The translations under genes and the position numbers were made by a program. The notes beneath the pieces were generated by a model. The model did no database searches, was not told the DNA's origin, and worked only from the letters and a program-made list of their open reading frames with translations. A stretch of DNA of 64,000 nucleotides, from NCBI GenBank assembly GCA_011009095.1, contig VTPC01000434.1:16097-80096 (forward strand). The letters run 5' to 3'. Positions 25,419 to 39,100 of the stretch are shown one piece after another. Position 1 is the first letter of the stretch, and each line of letters starts with the position of its first letter. This stretch comes from Ignelater luminosus (taxonomy: Eukaryota > Arthropoda > Insecta > Coleoptera > Elateridae).

Positions 25419-26602
25419 GTTACATAAAGCATTGTTAGCTAACAACGTAGTTAACGACGTGATTAGCTTGATTATATCTTACCAATTCTGAAACTCATGT
25501 CATCGATTTAAGGAAAAATTGTTTTGGTCAGCAAATTGGTAATGGTTTTTGTATTTTGATTAAAAGCATGTGCTAACAGGAATTCAGAAGTAGTAGAGAG
25601 TAGAATAACTACGTCGTTAACTGATAAATCTAGAGGGTTGGTTAACAAACTCTAAAACTTAGAAAGCTTCAGCTTGTTCTCCAGATTTAGTAGTAGTATT
25701 TAACCCTGCCATCCAATCTATGTTCGACTATCGATTTATTATTTTCATCATATCCCCGCCATACGCGAACATTTGACATCGACAAATAGGTTCCTGTGAT
25801 ATAGGAGATTGCTCAGTCTGAGCCACTTCTATCTTTAGGAGGAAGTGTATGACTCGACAAGGATTCTTTTTATAAATGCACGTCTGGAATTTCAAATTTC
25901 ATGGATATAGCTGCTGACCGAATTGAAGATCACGTATTCTAAACACTTTAAGTTCCCTCCCCAATTCCTAAAAGAGATTCGAGGAAATCTGGTCCCAATA
26001 ATAGAGAACATCCTCGTTGTCAACAAATAGCTGCAAGTACAAATCGTATTGCAACTCTTTAAATTCTCCAAAACCTGCTGCATAGTTAACCAGCTACATC
26101 TAAATCCAAATCATCATCTACCTCTCCAAAACACCGAACAACGTAAGTTAGAGATCCTCTAGCTTGGTACTGCTTCAATTGGACCGAAACAAACGAAATT
26201 TTAGATATTGTCAATAATGTTTCCAATTCGAGGTGGTATTCGAGCGGTCCAGCGACTAAATCCCCAAACTGACTGTTCTCATTATGATTATTTGTGGTTT
26301 CTCTTAGTGGTTAAGGCAATACTGAATACACCAATTACCGAAGCATGGTGGTTATCTAACATTTTAATAGTCCAAAAACTCGTGCCATTCTATTTAACAA
26401 AACGTTAGCTTTCCAGTAAATTGTTGACGTCTTTTGTTTATTGTCGTACAAACGAAATTCATCAAGCATGATGACAACATTTAAACTAAATTTGACCAAA
26501 TGAACTTGATGAGACATAGAATGATTACGTCGTCAACTGACAACTACTAACAAGGCTTTATGTAAACAATTCAGAAAGTTGGTTATCAAGCTTTAAAACT
26601 TT
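25419..26602. repeat. three diverged copies of one repeat, two orientations
   Basis: A word like TTACATAAAGC.TTGTTAG...GTTAACGACGT occurs on the plus strand at 25419-25467. Its reverse complement recurs at 26518-26571, where it continues into GTTGGTTATCAAGCTTTAAAACTTTG (to about 26602). A third copy, in the same orientation as the last but lacking about 26 bp, is at 25602-25665. Identity is only moderate. An old element with inverted termini plus a partial internal copy would explain the pattern. The sequence between shows no recognisable gene. Confidence 0.5.
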
Positions 26603-28456
26603 GACACAACAAAATAAAAAAATGGAAAATTACGTAAAATGGACTATCTTTAGTAAATTGTTAAAAAGCCCTTGCAATGGTTCTAATGTGGTCGCATGTT
26701 ATTGAGTTAAGGTACTCTTCATTTCAGTTTTAATTCTTTAGTTAAACCTGAAACTCAACAACAAAGTCATGTTGGAAATTAAATCTGCAGGGATAACATC
26801 AATCCTTATCCTAGAACAGCAGGTGTGATAGAAATGAAGCTTTCTTCTGTTAGATATGAGCAGGTTCTAGAAACCAGTCATAGAATTGAGTATCAGTGAC
26901 CTTTTTTTTATTTAAAAAACTATTTGACCTCAAAAAGGAAAGCTGAAGTACCTTGTGTAATAGTTAACGATTCGGTACACATTCTAGTGAATAAATAACT
27001 TTTATTTGTGGTACGAGAAAAGCATATTAGTTAATTTAGAGCCAAAGCATGGAATGAACGGAATGTTTGATGGCCTTTTAGATGCCTGAAGTCTCAAAGT
27101 TTAGACGACTAAAATCAAGGTTTTTATCTTGACATCCTAAACATCTTAAGAAAAAGTCTACTCATTAACAAAAAAAGGAGAGTAAAGAGTGCAGTTTTTC
27201 AAATATTTAACCATGGGGGTAGAAACCAGTGTTTTGTATGTATTTTATATTAAATTCGATAGCTGGAAGAAGGTATTTTAAGTTTATTTTATATTGTGGT
27301 TGTCAAATATAGTTTAGCATTCAGAAGCCAAATACTATAATAAGAGGCTGAGCTCAAGAGAAACAGAGCGACACAAATTAGAGCAAAAAGCAGTGACTGC
27401 TTAAGGTTTGTTGTCTTTTCCCAAAAAAACTAACATCTAGAATGGAAAGAAATGCCTTCGCCGCTACTGTCGGTGAGAAAATTAAAACTTTACACAATCA
27501 CCTTGAAACCTTTGCTTTTGTTGCTTTGTTTCCGCTAAACAAGAATCGTGTTGCCAAGGTTACTAACGATGACTGTTAATTGAAGAAGGCACAAACATTG
27601 CAGTTCTCACCTGTGTCTTTTTCCAAAAGTATTATTTATGCTGTTTATCTCAGTATTGTGATTTTGCTAACCTACTTACTGTTAGTATGACTGACTGAAC
27701 ACAGACCTTGACTACATTAGCTATACTCGGGTTTTAGTAGTCTACAGTGTAGTTCAGGATTGATGTTTTTAATGTTTTAGTGTTTCCTACTCTGGTACTC
27801 ACCAACACCACTAAAGTTGAGACTTTTTATATCCCTACTGTACCGGTCGAATCATTATTTCTGATTTCTTCTGGTTGTTTTTTGACGAAGGTAGTGTTGG
27901 TAAGATTCGGGTCGTTTACTGTTTTTCTTTGAAAGTATAAAACTTAGTAATTTTGTGCCCATTGACTATAGCAATAGCAAAATATGCATGCATTATACGC
28001 CCGTTGAGCATGGGCCTGAAGTCTTTTGACTTTAACAAACTAGCAACAGCTTCAGATATATTTAATGTCTTTGGAATTATATTGAACAGTGGTGTATAAA
28101 GGTGAAATAATTCTAACTAAAGGCTTACCACCACCCAAAATAAGACATCCCACTATACATCTAACGAGCTAATTGCATAAACCGTTGAAGCTAAATATCT
28201 CGGATTGAACACAAATTTTCAAAAGATAAGATAATCTTCAGGCAGTATTGGTTAATGATCTCAGCTTTCTGGAGAATGAGTTTTTGCAGTTTATTGTCGT
28301 AGACTTATGGAGTTAATGTTTAAAGATGTGGAGAACGCCCTATGATATCGGAATACGGACAACAATTTCAGATCAGAGTTCTGAGGATGACAGTTAATTA
28401 GACAAAGCAGAATTGCATGATCATTATTTATCAGAAAGCATGTAAGATGATTTGTT
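26603..28456. other. AT-rich intergenic DNA, nothing recognised
   Basis: No frame, transposon end or repeat was recognised here. Confidence 0.5.
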
Positions 28457-28693
28457 CTGAGGCACATAAATGCTAACTACGTGGGTGCTTCGGAGCTCGA
28501 GCACCCACGGTAAAATTTTAGCGGGTGTTGAGCACCCAGAGTTAGAAACGAATACATTATTGGTTTTATGTACCTCATAAGGTGAAAGATTCAGGTAGAT
28601 ACTAAATATAACTATAAAGTAATCTTAATCCTATATTTTAAAAATATTGAGCACCCACAGAAATTTTATAAAGCCAGCGCCTATGCTGTAGCA
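28457..28693. mobile_element. 221-bp hAT-like MITE, partly decayed
   Basis: The proposed ends are CATAAATGCTAAC (28465-28477) and, as reverse complement of 28673-28685, CATAGGCGCTGGC. All mismatches between the two are transitions, as expected from decay of CpG-rich ends. A GTGGGTGCT motif follows each end inside. The flanks CTGAGGCA (28457-28464) and CTGTAGCA (28686-28693) agree at 6 of 8 positions, consistent with an old 8-bp target duplication. GAGCACCCA words recur inside in both orientations. There is no coding capacity. Confidence 0.65.
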
Positions 28694-29340
28694 GAACGAG
28701 ATCAAACGAAAATCACCTGAAAAAAGTTTTCTATCTTAGACAACATTAGGCAGAGAATCTTTAATGTTTTTTTGTAAAATACGTTACGAGCTGTTTATGG
28801 TGTGAAGTAACTGAATGCACTAACGTATACGTAAAAGGCTTTTTACAAAATCTACAATACCCTTTGTTCTGTTTATTGCAGAGAAGTATTTATTTGAGAC
28901 TCTTGAAAATATTATTTTGTTACAAATACTCATAAAAGTGCTCTAAAGCTTAGTCATGTTTCGCGTTCTTCTAAATTCATCGTTAAACTTCTAATCTTTT
29001 CGTTTTGATTTTTCCATAACGTTAACCTCTATGAAAGAAAAATTTTCACAATCATTATTGAGCATTTTTGAAAGATTAACAACATCAAGTAATTGTTGCT
29101 ATAAATTGATTACAATTTATTATAAATATCTGTTCTTTTTCTATTCAGAACCAAACGAAAATTAAACGGAAGTGACAAAACCATATGTTTAAATAAAATT
29201 ATGCGTGATTGAGATTTGTCCAACTTCACAAACTGTAATATTGGCAACAGTCGTAGTTATTTCTTGTTGAAATGTCATTTGATGTTAGGGGTGAACTTTA
29301 GGCATTTTCTAGTCGCGTCCAATGTCTCTATTATACCCTG
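28694..29340. other. AT-rich intergenic DNA, nothing recognised
   Basis: No frame or repeat was recognised. Confidence 0.5.
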
Positions 29341-29526
29341 ATGAGGACATTCCGGGCAGGTATGGTCTGTCCTGAGGCGCTGCCTCTCATTAAGTCACGG
29401 AAGCTGCACACTGGCAATTTCCCTTCGCGCTTCATCGCAAATTACAGCCGTGACCGGAGTCCGGAGCCCCGGACTCCCTTAGGCCCACTACCATCGCCAT
29501 CCTCTAAAGTTCTGAAAACTCTTTAA
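29341..29526 (+). other. GC-rich island with 61-codon open frame, unrecognised
   Basis: This 186-bp block is much richer in G and C than both flanks. It is open from an ATG to a TAA and encodes a 61-residue basic, proline-rich peptide (…NYSRDRSPEPRTPLGPLPSP…). I recognise no family. It could be a fragment of a retrotransposon or a foreign insertion, or a small exon. The sharp composition change at both edges is the only firm observation. Confidence 0.3.
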
Positions 29527-32500
29527 TAGCTTTCAACTATTTTTGGCAGTTCGGCCTTTTTGTTATTGAATTTGAAATTGTTTCTGCTGTTAAGATAAAC
29601 GATTTATTCATATTTAAAATTCTGGCACTCGGTAATCCTTTTTAAACCTTTTTTGAGCCATAAAATTTAAAAATAAATATTGTTCCTTCTTGAATAGGAT
29701 ACAAAAATCTTCGGAGGGTTTTTTAAGTTTATAGTACCCCTAATAAAAATTTACTTTTCAATTTTTGATCTCAAAGAATTTTACTTCCGTGTCATAACAA
29801 AACCGTTTTTTGCTCCATTTTTTTTCTGTTTCGGTTTTATTACAGATCCTACAGTAAAAAACGGTAAAAGTCTTTAAAAGCTTTCATGTTTTATTCATTT
29901 CTAGAATCTGAACTATTTTTATGTTTTATTGTAAAAAGAAAATTAAATATTGGAACAAGGTTATATCAAGTTAGGTAGTTTGTTTTGAAATGAAACTGAA
30001 ACAAAAATTAAAGAAAATAAAACTCGTAGAAATTTTAAACGCTACAAATGAAAAATCTCTTCTTTAAGGGGTCGCCTGTCAATTTTGTACACTTCAGATC
30101 ACACGTATACACATATTGTTAATCAAATCTCTTCACTAGGGTCATGTTCAAGGGACAAGAGCTACATTAGGGTACATACTGATTCTGAGGGGATGTTCGC
30201 CCTCTCACATACGGTAGCACGACAAGGGTATCTAATACGAAAGGTGAAATCTTTTTATGCTTTTTATTTTTGCTGTATTTGTTTTATGACTGCAGAATAA
30301 CACTATGTTACAGTTTCATATTTTAATTTCTTTATTTAGGGTTTATTAAATAAATGCATCGTAAGTAAATATATTTATTGTGAAATATAGTGTTACAAAA
30401 AAAATTGACTATAGATCTATTAACAACAATTAATTACGTTAGAAGAGGTTTAAGAGAAGTAATAATTAGATAAACAATGGCAGCAGTTTGGATAATGTTG
30501 CCACCTTTATGAAAATCCCTAGTTTACTCATGATGATAGCAAGGCAAACCACTAGTCCCAGTGTGGTATCCTGTCTGGTAAAGCCTTGTGTATATCATAC
30601 CTTTGTTTACAAATCTTGTAAATATGAATTTTAATTTTTTTTCGAACAATTTAATAGAAAATTTTCAATAAATTGCATAAATATAAGGTTTTAGACGTCA
30701 TCTCAAGAAGATACATCTTTTAGGAATCGATTCTTAAACGTAAATAAACAAAAACGAGAGAAGTCAGGCATGCTACTAATGGCGAAACAGTTTTCCCGTG
30801 CCAATTTTCTCTATTATAACACATTTGAAATGAATAATTGACAAGAGTATTAGAAGCGTCATTTGTTGTCTAGAATATGAGTTGCCTATTTTCGAAAATT
30901 TAAACCTAGGATAAGTATCGGAACATTTCCGCACAATCTCGATAACGAAAAAAACTAAAAGCTTTTGGATTCAATTTCATTTTAAGGAAAAAAACTTTTA
31001 CATCTCTAGTCGTGAAGGACCAACTTCTTGGCTCAAACCGTATCCCATTAGAATTGATCACAATCTTTTATTAGTACTGAGAAACTTTGCAAAGAGAATG
31101 AATAAAAACCGTGCTCTGGTCAGCCAGTAACAAAGCTGGATAAGAAGTAGAAAGCAGAATTCTGCAGGCAAAACACTGCTCCAACTCAAATTCTACGTTT
31201 TCTCGAAATTCGAAGAGCATGGATGACCTTGCTAAACCGTATCAAGAAAATTATTAAATGTAAGTTCTTTCTTAGTTCCTTAGATTTTCTTATAACTATT
31301 AGGCAAAAAAAGTTGAATCGAGACCAGGACTCATTCTACCACATACAGTTAAAGTTGTTGGAACCATTTCGTGTGTTCGTAGAATTATGTTACCTTGAAA
31401 ACATAAATTTGGGTTGCAATTTCTCTTATTTGAAACAGGAAAAAGCTATCAATCAAATTGTATTACACAAGATATCGTCTCGTGTTTTGTGTCAAAACTA
31501 TTTGTCACCGAGAATAAAAGTCAAAGACATATTTTCTTGTTATTCGTTCTACGTTTTGCGTTTCTTTTAAAATCTGTTTACAGATATTCCATCTTTACGA
31601 TTCTTAGTGGTCGGCAAAGATAAATAATTTCTAGCGAAACTTATAAGCTACAAAATAGAAGGAAGAGGACACAGGCTGGAAAATTCGTCTCGCGTTAGTG
31701 CCCATAATTAAAGTTTGAGGATTCCCCGCCTTTGTTTTATGCTGAGACTAAAGTTGATTTGGGATACTCACGCTCATAGTGATTTTATGCGTAACAATAT
31801 TTTCCCAATAACAAGTGGCGGTGTTAGAAGAATTTCTAAAACTAAAAACATAGAATGGCCTGAACACACGGGTCAGGTAAACAAATTGCCGTTCAAAAAC
31901 AAAAAAAAAAGGATTAGTTCCATCTGATTCGTTTTTGTCGTTACCTCTCCTCCCCAAACGACTAAAACTAGAGTCTTTTGTCCTTTGTGTCAAAAATCGT
32001 ATTGACACATGTCTTTTTCTGTTGTGTAGCCTATAGCATAGGGTACAATATAGACGTGGTCCGACCGATCTTTTGTTATTTTCCGGTAAAACTATTTCAA
32101 AGAAACCGACACCATTTTATAGTACCCATATCTTAAGACTTCCTGCGTAGACTGTATAGGTGGAAATTAAATGGGACAAAATCCTGATTTTTAAAATGAT
32201 GATCGATGCAGACCGGCGTGACATACTGATGCTTAAGCAGTGTTGTTTTTTATTATCAACTACCGTTTGCCCAATAGGTTCCAATAATTGTCTAATTTCT
32301 ACCGATTCCTTCATTTACCTCTTTTGCATATATAAACTTAACTAAATCTAGCTAACAATTAGTTAGTACAGTTTTGTTATTATTTCATGTTGTGTTGACT
32401 ATTCTTATGTCATATATCTTTGGGCCCTACTGAAGATGCATGTTGAGAATTAGAAGAATTACCTTGTATTTTAATGAGTAAAGAGACCGTTACTGTTGAG

Positions 32501-32689
32501 ACCAAATTTTTCCCTAAATTTAAAGTTATTTCAGAATATTAATGCTCAGGATGTAGCAATCATCCATTAGACATTTCTTAATGCAGATAAAAATGTGGAT
32601 GTTCAAAAGAATTTTGTTTTTTGACTTTAGGAAAACTAAACCTTGTTTAACAAAGACTTCTACTTCCAAAGCAAATAAACTGTGACACT
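29527..32689. other. AT-rich intergenic DNA, nothing recognised
   Basis: A 115-codon frame at 31223-31570 and overlapping shorter frames have no recognisable motif and low-complexity composition. No transposon ends were found. Confidence 0.5.
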
Positions 32690-33125
32690 CGAAGAAAATA
32701 TCAATGCCAGTCTTAGACGGGCGGAAGCAGAGGCTTTAAAAGCTGCGTAGCTTCCCTTCAGCCATGCGTAGATAGATTGCATGGGGTGGTTGAATACGAC
32801 GCTTGCCTGGAGCCGAGGCGGCAAAACCGGCAGAGGCCAGGGGAGGTAGATGTGGCACCCGCGCAACGTAGTTTTAGGTTCTCCGAGGTGCGCCTTCGAT
32901 AGCCCGAGGATGGGTTCTTAATGGAAAACCGGATTTTGACTGATGATGGGTGCTGTGCGGCAAGAGGCAATAAAGAAAAATGAAAGAAAAACGAGTCTCG
33001 CCTACCGGAACAAACGAAGAGACCGAAGGACAAAGGTTCCACATCGGCCCGGCTGTCCTGGGGAATCGACGTTGCCATTCATGCGCAGAACCGGGGTCCG
33101 TGTTGGAAGTGACAGAATTAATTGA
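32690..33125. other. GC-rich island, unidentified, probably transposon-derived
   Basis: About 430 bp are GC- and CpG-rich in contrast with the surroundings, with open frames on both strands (106 codons minus at 32758-33078). None gives a recognisable product. The block lies next to a minus-strand reverse-transcriptase fragment (33585-33827) and may be a remnant of the same retrotransposon. That link is inference. Confidence 0.35.
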
Positions 33126-33584
33126 GCTCGTGACAACAGGATGAATGGGTGGAGTTAGTTAATTATCGATAGATTAGGGATGTAAAATTTAAGATATCTT
33201 TTAGATCCGTAGGTAAATCCTGAGTGTTTTGTAGAAATCTGGAAGGGGAGGGTTTCATTTTGGCACGGAGTTTTCTACAAAGATTTTCTGAAAGAGAAAG
33301 AAGGACTCGAGGGTGTATGTTCTGTTCAGGATGATGGTTTAGTGAAGAGAAATTCAAAGCGAGTATCTATCAGAAGAATCTTGGTCGTCAAATTCACCCA
33401 GTCCAAATCGAAAATCCTCTTACAAGGGCCTTCTCTTTAGTCCGGAGTCGATTGATAAGGTGACTAGGTGCGGTGGAAAAACAAGTGAATCTTTAATCGA
33501 TGAAGGTCTTATAAGTATGAAGAAGAGTACGGGGGTTGCAGCCTGAAATTCTACCGCGAGTTTGGAGAGGAGACTGCTATTTTG
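33126..33584. other. spacer between GC-rich island and reverse-transcriptase fragment
   Basis: Slightly richer in GC than average. Read on the minus strand it may continue the decayed retrotransposon, but no reverse-transcriptase motif could be confirmed. Confidence 0.3.
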
Positions 33585-33827
33585 CTAAACTAGCTTCAGA
33601 CAGCAGACGAAAGGTAGGGGTACGTTAACACGAATGAGTCTCAGAAGAAGTCCTTCGTTCCAGACTTTATCAAAAGTACATTTGATATCTAGGAAGGTAG
33701 CGATGATACAATGACCAGAGTTGATTGCACTACTGGCATCGAAGTGATGGCGGAAAATGGGATCTGAAGTAGATCTGCACGTTGCTGCGTGGGCACCAAG
33801 CATAAAAAGTGCACTGGTCCTGGACAT
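33585..33827 (-). pseudogene. LINE reverse-transcriptase fragment
   Basis: The minus-strand frame contains CIIATFLDIKCTFDKVWNEGLLLRLI. This matches the family pattern FLDI.KAFDKVWH.GLL.KL, which holds the first catalytic aspartate of non-LTR reverse transcriptases (here the Asp of FLDI). Only about 80 residues are open, the start codon region is missing, and upstream domains are not recognisable. It is a truncated relic of a Jockey/CR1/R1-type LINE. Confidence 0.75.
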
Positions 33828-35869
33828 TTAAGACATATATCTATTATAAGATATCAAAGTTTATAAAGTAATGTTACATTGTATTTAAGATTAAAACTTG
33901 TCACTTTATATTGACTTGATAGCGAAGGTACGAAGATAACTATCAAACCTTGGTAATTTAATGATAAATTAGTGAAATGATTTTAAAGAATTTTTGTTAT
34001 TATAAAATAACTACCATGGTTTTAGACGGGTACATCACTAAAATCAAAAGAAACAGTATTAATTGATAAGCAGAGCTGAAACCCTGAAGAAGTAGCGATG
34101 TCAACAGTAAAAACAAACTCAGAACTTATTATATCAGTTCCATGACGAAATGGTGAAGAGAACTGTAAGGAAAGCGGTGCATACAAGCACAATGTGGTGT
34201 AAACAGAAATAATACCTAGTAGATGTCTATGTACATTATGTCGCCTCCGATCATTAACTATCGTTAACAGAATCAGTAGAGTTTAACTATCTAACTTTTA
34301 AAAATGTAGATCAAGAGTCATGCTAGGAAAACATTAGTCTTTGCTGCTTTGTAACAGGAAAATTGGAATTAACGTAGAACAGATGCGTTTTAAAAATTTC
34401 CAATACCCACGAAAAGTTATATATGTTATGCAAAAAAAAACTCAGGGAAAAAATAAAATATCAAGTCTTCAAAAAAAATCCACTTGAAATTAAGTGAGGT
34501 TGCTTCATGTCATTTTTCTTTTTCTTGAGTTTTATCTTTGCACATTATAAGCATTGATGTTTAACGTGGGGACTTGCTTTTTTTGTTACTTTTTCTTTTC
34601 TTTGATTGCACTGAATTTACTGGACTAGGTTCAACCAGATGACTATCAAATAGACTCGTGCGAATAAACTTACATCGGATGCGTCACTCGGTTCAAACGT
34701 TGTAGTTTAGGTGCCTATTTTTCGTCTAAGATTGACATCTTCACTGGTCATGAAGTTACTCATCTCCGGTAAAGCGAGAAAAAAGTGCTATTGGTTTTTT
34801 GACAAAATAACAACTGTTCTAAATAGTTTGATGATATCTTTGTACAAATGTTGTTGTGATCAGTATGTAAACATATGAATTTAAGGACATGCTTTGCAAA
34901 ACCCACGCACAATTTGACTGAGCAGTAGTAGGTATAGGTTATAATTTTTTCTAGACATGAGCCTTTTATATAATTTTGTTCTAAAGTTTCTTCCTCTTCA
35001 ATTTGAACCTAAATCGGAAACCTTACTTGTTCTTGGGTGTACACTTTCAATGCTTTGCGGGTTTCAAAATTACTCCAAAGTGACGCATTTTAACACGAGA
35101 AAAAATGCAAGAGTAATGTTTTCGGTTAACTCTAGTTTAAATTGCAACACTACAAAATTATTTATCCTTTTAGTGGTGTAAAATGAACTTTTTATGTATA
35201 TTTTTGTCTAAAAGACGAAACATGTATAGTTCGATGTTGCTCAATGTCGAACCGAAGAATTATTATTTAGGATAATGAAGATTCCATTGATATAAAACAA
35301 AATTCGAGTTGAAGGTATTATTGCAAACGTTTTCAGTATTTTAGATTGAATTTGTTATTTTCGTTAAATATTCCACCGCATAGATTAGGTAGAGTATTTT
35401 ACAATGAAGCAACAAATTAATTTAGTGTAAAGTAAGTAGGTACCTATTTATTAATAAAATATTGTTTTCAAAATAAATATGTATAAAGTTGGCTGAATAT
35501 AGAATAAAATATTGATGTCTGAGAATTTCTTTTTTTCTACTCAATTCTTCCCATAATCTAAAATAACTAATTACTCATAATTTCTCTAATTCAGTTAGTA
35601 TCGACAGCTCGATGAAACTTTCTGAAATTTTACACTAAAGAAATACTTAATAGGCTTAAATATATTGAACATTAAAAAATGAATAGATAAAACTAGAAAA
35701 ATAAAATAATTACAACGAATTAATTCCAAATTTAATATTAACAAAAAAATTCTTTTAGAGAATAACGCAATTTTACTCGAATAGCGTTTACTAGTTTTCA
35801 TTCAATTCTCATAGATCCTTTCAAAAATCTATTATCTGCATATGTACAGTCGGATTTACGCGACAGTCG
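33828..35869. other. AT-rich intergenic DNA, nothing recognised
   Basis: No gene or repeat was recognised. Confidence 0.5.
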
Positions 35870-36170
35870 AGATGCATGCAACACAGGGTGCAATTGAAAA
35901 TAGGGTAACTGGCTCGGCCCCCTTGGTATTGTGAATCCATCTGACTCACCCCGTGGGATGCCGGATTTGGGGCGCGTGGACTTTGCCCCAGGCACGGCCG
36001 CAACGTTCCCACTGAGCAACCACGCCGGCCAAGAACTCCTCTACAAGGGGGTCGAGGGTGAAATAATACCAACCCTTGTATTGATAACGGGACTGATTGA
36101 AACCGAAAGCTGGATGAATGTGTATTATGCAAGTTTTAATGGATGTTTTGCAAAATTACGTTTTCGTTGA
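35870..36170. other. GC-rich island, unidentified
   Basis: About 220-300 bp with high GC content and open frames on both strands (103 codons minus at 35821-36132; 79 codons plus at 35931-36170). Neither product resembles a family I know. An abrupt composition boundary on each side suggests an inserted fragment, perhaps a retrotransposon piece. Confidence 0.3.
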
Positions 36171-39100
36171 TTGAAAAGGAAATGCTTGACGTACAGTTCT
36201 TCAAAAAAAAAAATATTTATTTTTACTTTTCTAGAAGATCATTAAGAAAAACTAGCCTAAAAATGTCTAGTGAATCTAAATAATAATTTACGACTTTAAG
36301 TTGACAAGTTAACCTACTTTCTAGGTCAGTTTACGACACACTGGTTTGTGTGGACCAAAATCCATTTTTATGGTATGCCAAAAGTGTACAACACTATCCA
36401 GTGAAATAGAAATTCTCCCCGCAGCAAGTGCAATATACAAGCGTAAAGCTTTAAAGCTATAAATTAAGTTTCGTTTTCTATGTTTGGAAATAAGAAGGCC
36501 ACAATGTTAACTAAACCTACTGCCCTTATAAAAATCTTTCTGTTGTATTCGAGAATCTCTAGATTCACTTTATGATTTAATTGCTTTTGTGTCCGCTACT
36601 GGCTTCTTAGAAATGGAAAAGCAGGACAAGGACGAAACTTTTTGAATTTTAAATTCCTGAATTCCATAATGTTTTGTATGTTAATTTCTTTTTTAGATAT
36701 TTGTAAACCTAAGCTGTTATATAAAAAAATGAATTATTGATGGTCACTACCAAAAAAAACTCTCACGATTTTTTTATGAATGATTTTGACCAAGAAACAT
36801 AACCACATGAGCTACCAAAAAATCAGACACAAAAACCATTAATAAATCAAACTCCTTTTACAGTGTTGATGTTATTATACTCGTAACATCTTTACGTATA
36901 TCCCCCAAAAGTCCTTAGGATACACACATAAGATGACTTGAATGCAAACAGTGATGAATAAAAGCTACAAAACTGAAGTAAGGTGGAAATTTTAAATTCC
37001 CTACCTATAACTTAGAAATGAATGAATCAAAGCAGCAAAATTGTGCAATTTTACCTTTCCAGATTTTTGAATTTCTATTTAAAGAAATTGTTCAAGAATT
37101 GTAAAAAGGCGTGTGTGAAACGGACCACAAACTGTAATGAGATTTATTATAGCACATCCCCAAATATTTATTTTCGGTTGACATCTATAACAATGATTGA
37201 ACTTCGATTGCCTTCAACGCTTTTGTGCACTTTTGCGAAAATAAAGTTGTATATCTTTGGATTTAAAGGAATTTTTTTGTGTAACAATAAACAATTCTGT
37301 ATAGTGTTTGAATGAAATCAAGTTTCCGTACGGAATTCTAACATTTTCTTTTAAAGTTGTTACCAAACAGATGTGGGTTAGAAAAAATCAATTTTGTTCT
37401 ACTTCCTGGCGTTCTTTAATTTTAATTTCATCTTATGCTAGATTTAAATACATTATTAGGCGTTTACAGGAAGATCAAAAAGAAATCTATTGTAATAGTT
37501 TCTGAACGAAAAATTGCCTGAGGTTAAGTTTCTCATGAAGAATGTCGAGCTGAAAACCCACGTAAGTCAAAGTGCGTAACTTTTATTAATAGTTTCCAAA
37601 ACAAAGATAACGCCTATCAAAAGTATCACTCTATAATATAATAAGTTTATCATTTTTCATTTATAAAAGACATTTTGGAAATATCAGTTATTTGCTAAGC
37701 ATATTTGCATGCGTTTCTTCATGTTATCGAAAATTTTTAAATATGTTAGACTAACATTTCATACAAACTTCAATTAGGAACTGACATGCCCCAATAAATC
37801 CATACTTGACCGCGATAGATTTGTTTTTCAATCTCGCTGTATTTATAAAAACATTAGGAACATAGAGTTTGTCTTCTTTTTTATAAAATTTTTTTGAAAA
37901 ATGGAGTAGAGTACAGATATAAAACACCCGACAGAATTAATTACTATGTGGTGTAATGCACAAATTAAAAAGTTCGATAATGTCCTAGAACACTATCGAA
38001 TGTGTTGTATTGCCTAATCGATAACATTCTTGAATATAGTATGTTGTAGTACATCTACAAGGTTAACGATATTGTCTAACCTGCCGTGTTTCAAAAGCCT
38101 TTAAGTTAAAATAATCTATGAACAAAAGAAATCAAAATGTGTTTCATAATTCGTAACCGCCCCTCATTCTTTGAAAGTTTTGAAACAGTGGCCGTTAGCA
38201 AGCAAAGCAAAGCAAATCACAGTTCAATTCAATAGTGAATAGCTGATCAAGAAAGAGCAGCAAAATAAATTGTGTTATATTTTAGTTTGTACTAGTAAAG
38301 TTCTCCGCATACTTGACTGCAGTGCATGTAAACGCGTTGTGTTTATCGGGACAATTATGCACATGCAATTTGCGTAAGAAAGTAATGTGTCTTCAGCAAA
38401 GCAAGTTGTCCGGAAGTGACACAACGTTCTTTGCATGTCCAGTGTGTGAATCTATTACATTAAGGAAACGTTTCATTGTGGACATGATCACGTACAGATT
38501 GGTGAACCGAGATGCGGTGTTGTTTCACCATAGTTTCCACCCCTGCACTCTGCTCTGCACATATAGACCTTCATCCAACCTACTATTGAAGGTTCACCTG
38601 TTATTCCATCATCCCTTGCAGACTTGATCGAGCAACTCCAACTTAAAGAAAGAGAGGACTGTCTGTAGGAGGATTCTCGATTTTTGCAGGGACGATACAT
38701 GATGAAAACGATCGATAAGGACAGAATGCATACTCTCCATCAACCTTAAACCAAGACGAAATACTCTTTAGCCATTTTTCTTTAAAACGTTAAAAACTGT
38801 TCTACTGGCCTAAAGGATATTCTCGATTTTATCCCTTTAACTCATCGCTAGCCAAACTAATTATCAACAAAATCTGCCATTACGCCAAGCAATTTGATCA
38901 CACTCATCAAAACTAGCCATCAGGTTCAGAATTGCAGGTGCTTTGCTAAACTCTTTGCTAATTGAAGAAGAAAGGGAAAAATTTGAACACTTTATTAGAT
39001 TACACTAGCATTACTCAACCTGTGATTCTCGACTCAGTAGTAGGTTTTGAAGAAATTTTTGGAGGGCCATGGCAACTTTGAGAGACCAAAAGCATTGACT

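Noticed and set aside
38313-38627. 104-codon frame in a GC-richer patch
   Set aside because: It starts at TTG, lacks splice or protein-family support, and the opposite strand is equally open.
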